Translations under genes and position numbers: made by a program
The notes under the pieces: generated by a model
What the model was told of the DNA's origin: nothing
The model's input: the letters and a program-made list of their open reading frames with translations, nothing else
Databases searched by the model: none
Shown: positions 39,967-40,943 of the stretch, in pieces
How positions within the stretch are numbered: the stretch's first letter is position 1
Layout of the letters: each line of letters opens with the position of its first letter
NCBI RefSeq assembly: GCF_000734965.1
Contig: NZ_JMTB01000031.1
Span: 1 to 40,943, forward strand
Reading direction: 5' to 3'
DNA: 40,943 nt
Origin: Trabulsiella guamensis ATCC 49490
GTDB taxonomy: Bacteria; Pseudomonadota; Gammaproteobacteria; Enterobacterales; Enterobacteriaceae

Positions 39967-40943
39967 TTACCCGTTAGCGGCAACTTTACGCAGGTCGAAG
40001 ACCCGGCAGGCCTTGCCTTCAGAGCGCGGAATACTGCCGCAATTGACAATGGTGACGTCGGTCGAAATGCCCACCATCGACTTAATGCGATGACGTAAGT
40101 TATGACACACCTGGCAGCGCTGCTCATGCGACAGGCTGAGGCTGCTCTCTTTTAGCTCCACGCGCACCGAAAGTGAATCAAGATGCCCGCGACGATGCAC
40201 CTCCAGCTGGTAATGCGGCGACAGATGCTCGAACTTAACGATCTCCTCTTCCAGTTGTGACGGGAAGACATTGACTCCACGAATGATCAGCATGTCATCA
40301 CTGCGACCGCTGATACGGTCCATACGCCGCATTGAACGTGCGGTGGCGGGTAACAGACGGGTGAGATCGCGGGTTCGGTAACGAATCACCGGCAGCGCTT
40401 CTTTAGTGAGGGTGGTAAACAGCAGTTCGCCCTGCTCGCCATCATCCAGCGGCGTACCGTCGTCCGGGTTAACGATTTCCGGATAGAAATGATCTTCCCA
40501 GATAGTCGGGCCATCCGTGGTTTCGATGCACTCCATCGCCACCCCCGGCCCCATGACTTCCGACAGGCCATAAATATCCAGCGCGGTAATGCCGAGACGG
40601 CGCTCAATTTCGCTACGCATTGCGCAGGTCCACGGTTCCGCACCGAACACGCCAACGCGCAGGGAGCACTGGCTGGCGTCACCGCCCATCTGCCGCTCCA
40701 GCTCTTCAATCAGGTTCAGGCAATAGGATGGCGTCACCATGATCATGTCAGGCTGAAAATCACGGATCAGTTGCGCCTGTTTCTCGGTCTGGCCGCCGGA
40801 CATCGGGATCACCGTCGCGCCCAGGCGTTCCGCACCATAGTGCGCCCCCAGACCACCGGTAAACAGGCCGTAACCATAGGCGACATGAATTTTATCTTTT
40901 GCACTGCCACCCGCCGCACGCAGGGAGCGCGCCACAATATTGG
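39967..40943 (-). CDS. paaK: Phenylacetate-CoA ligase PaaK, C-terminal part (5' end outside window)
   Basis: The frame runs off the right edge, with about 325 residues of an expected 437 present. AMP-forming ligase activating phenylacetate to phenylacetyl-CoA, the entry step of the aerobic phenylacetate pathway. Motifs are AYGYGLFTGGLGAHYGAERL, PMSGGQTEKQAQLI, YGLSEVMGPGVAMEC (adenylate A5 type), RYRTRDLTRLLP and GRSDDMLIIRGVNVFPSQLE, which marks the mobile C-terminal domain. It ends near SEGKACRVFDLRKV as in E. coli. A weak hairpin (TGCCCC / GGGGCA, 39933-39957) follows before paaX. Confidence 0.96.
   Translation of the reverse strand, partial: NIVARSLRAAGGSAKDKIHVAYGYGLFTGGLGAHYGAERLGATVIPMSGGQTEKQAQLIRDFQPDMIMVTPSYCLNLIEELERQMGGDASQCSLRVGVFGAEPWTCAMRSEIERRLGITALDIYGLSEVMGPGVAMECIETTDGPTIWEDHFYPEIVNPDDGTPLDDGEQGELLFTTLTKEALPVIRYRTRDLTRLLPATARSMRRMDRISGRSDDMLIIRGVNVFPSQLEEEIVKFEHLSPHYQLEVHRRGHLDSLSVRVELKESSLSLSHEQRCQVCHNLRHRIKSMVGISTDVTIVNCGSIPRSEGKACRVFDLRKVAANG

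Overview
The window is chromosomal DNA from a member of the Enterobacteriaceae, close to Escherichia, Salmonella and Citrobacter. A Citrobacter-type genome is my best guess, but the sequence alone does not prove it. The evidence is that many products can be followed almost residue by residue against E. coli K-12 proteins as I remember them: YdcR, RlhA, SutR, BenE, YdcL, TehB, YdcK, RimL, OpgD, YdcJ, YdcI, Trg, CybB, GapC, YdcF, HrpA, AzoR, PaaY, PaaX and PaaK. Their order is also that of the K-12 31-33 min region, read in reverse. No intergenic gap exceeds 300 bases; the largest are about 240-250 (17081-17321 and 29798-30052). I see no tRNA, rRNA, CRISPR array, insertion sequence or prophage.

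Layout. 1-2385: 3' end of torZ (periplasmic molybdo-reductase; its start lies outside the window), converging on ydcR (MocR-type regulator). 3990-6522: a short-Q-loop cytochrome bd oxidase operon, cioA-cioB plus a 41-codon third gene (DUF2474 type), each joined to the next by a one-base stop/start overlap. 6557-10389: rlhA, sutR and benE, with sutR and benE divergent around two CGTTATAACG palindromes. 10369-12334: an AraC-type regulator divergent from a DMT/EamA exporter gene that carries a frameshift. 12371-17080: ydcL, an orphan tehB, ydcK, rimL and opgD. 17322-21733: a block absent from K-12 at this place, with an orphan amino-acid binding protein, a YbdL-like aminotransferase, a divergent GcvA-type LysR regulator and a type-B carboxylesterase. 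21775-25986: ydcJ, ydcI and trg. 26144-30679: a second accessory block with frmA/adhC, a frameshifted heme-PAS phosphodiesterase gene (dosP-like) and ycaC. 30904-40943: cybB, intact gapC, ydcF, hrpA, azoR, paaY, paaX and the 3' part of paaK.

How it works together. Core housekeeping genes (rRNA hydroxylation, RNA helicase, glucan periplasmic protein, acetyltransferase) form the frame. The accessory genes between them mostly concern respiration and redox (TorZ, bd oxidase, cytochrome b561, AzoR), small-molecule detoxification (formaldehyde through FrmA, tellurite through TehB) and amino-acid or lysine-catabolite chemistry (aminotransferase, binding protein, YdcJ 2-oxoadipate enzyme). Points most worth a second look are the paired SutR/BenE operators, the NWETF tail on Trg, the small third bd-oxidase gene, two single-base frameshifts that both lengthen a T run, and the aminotransferase/binding-protein/LysR/esterase block.
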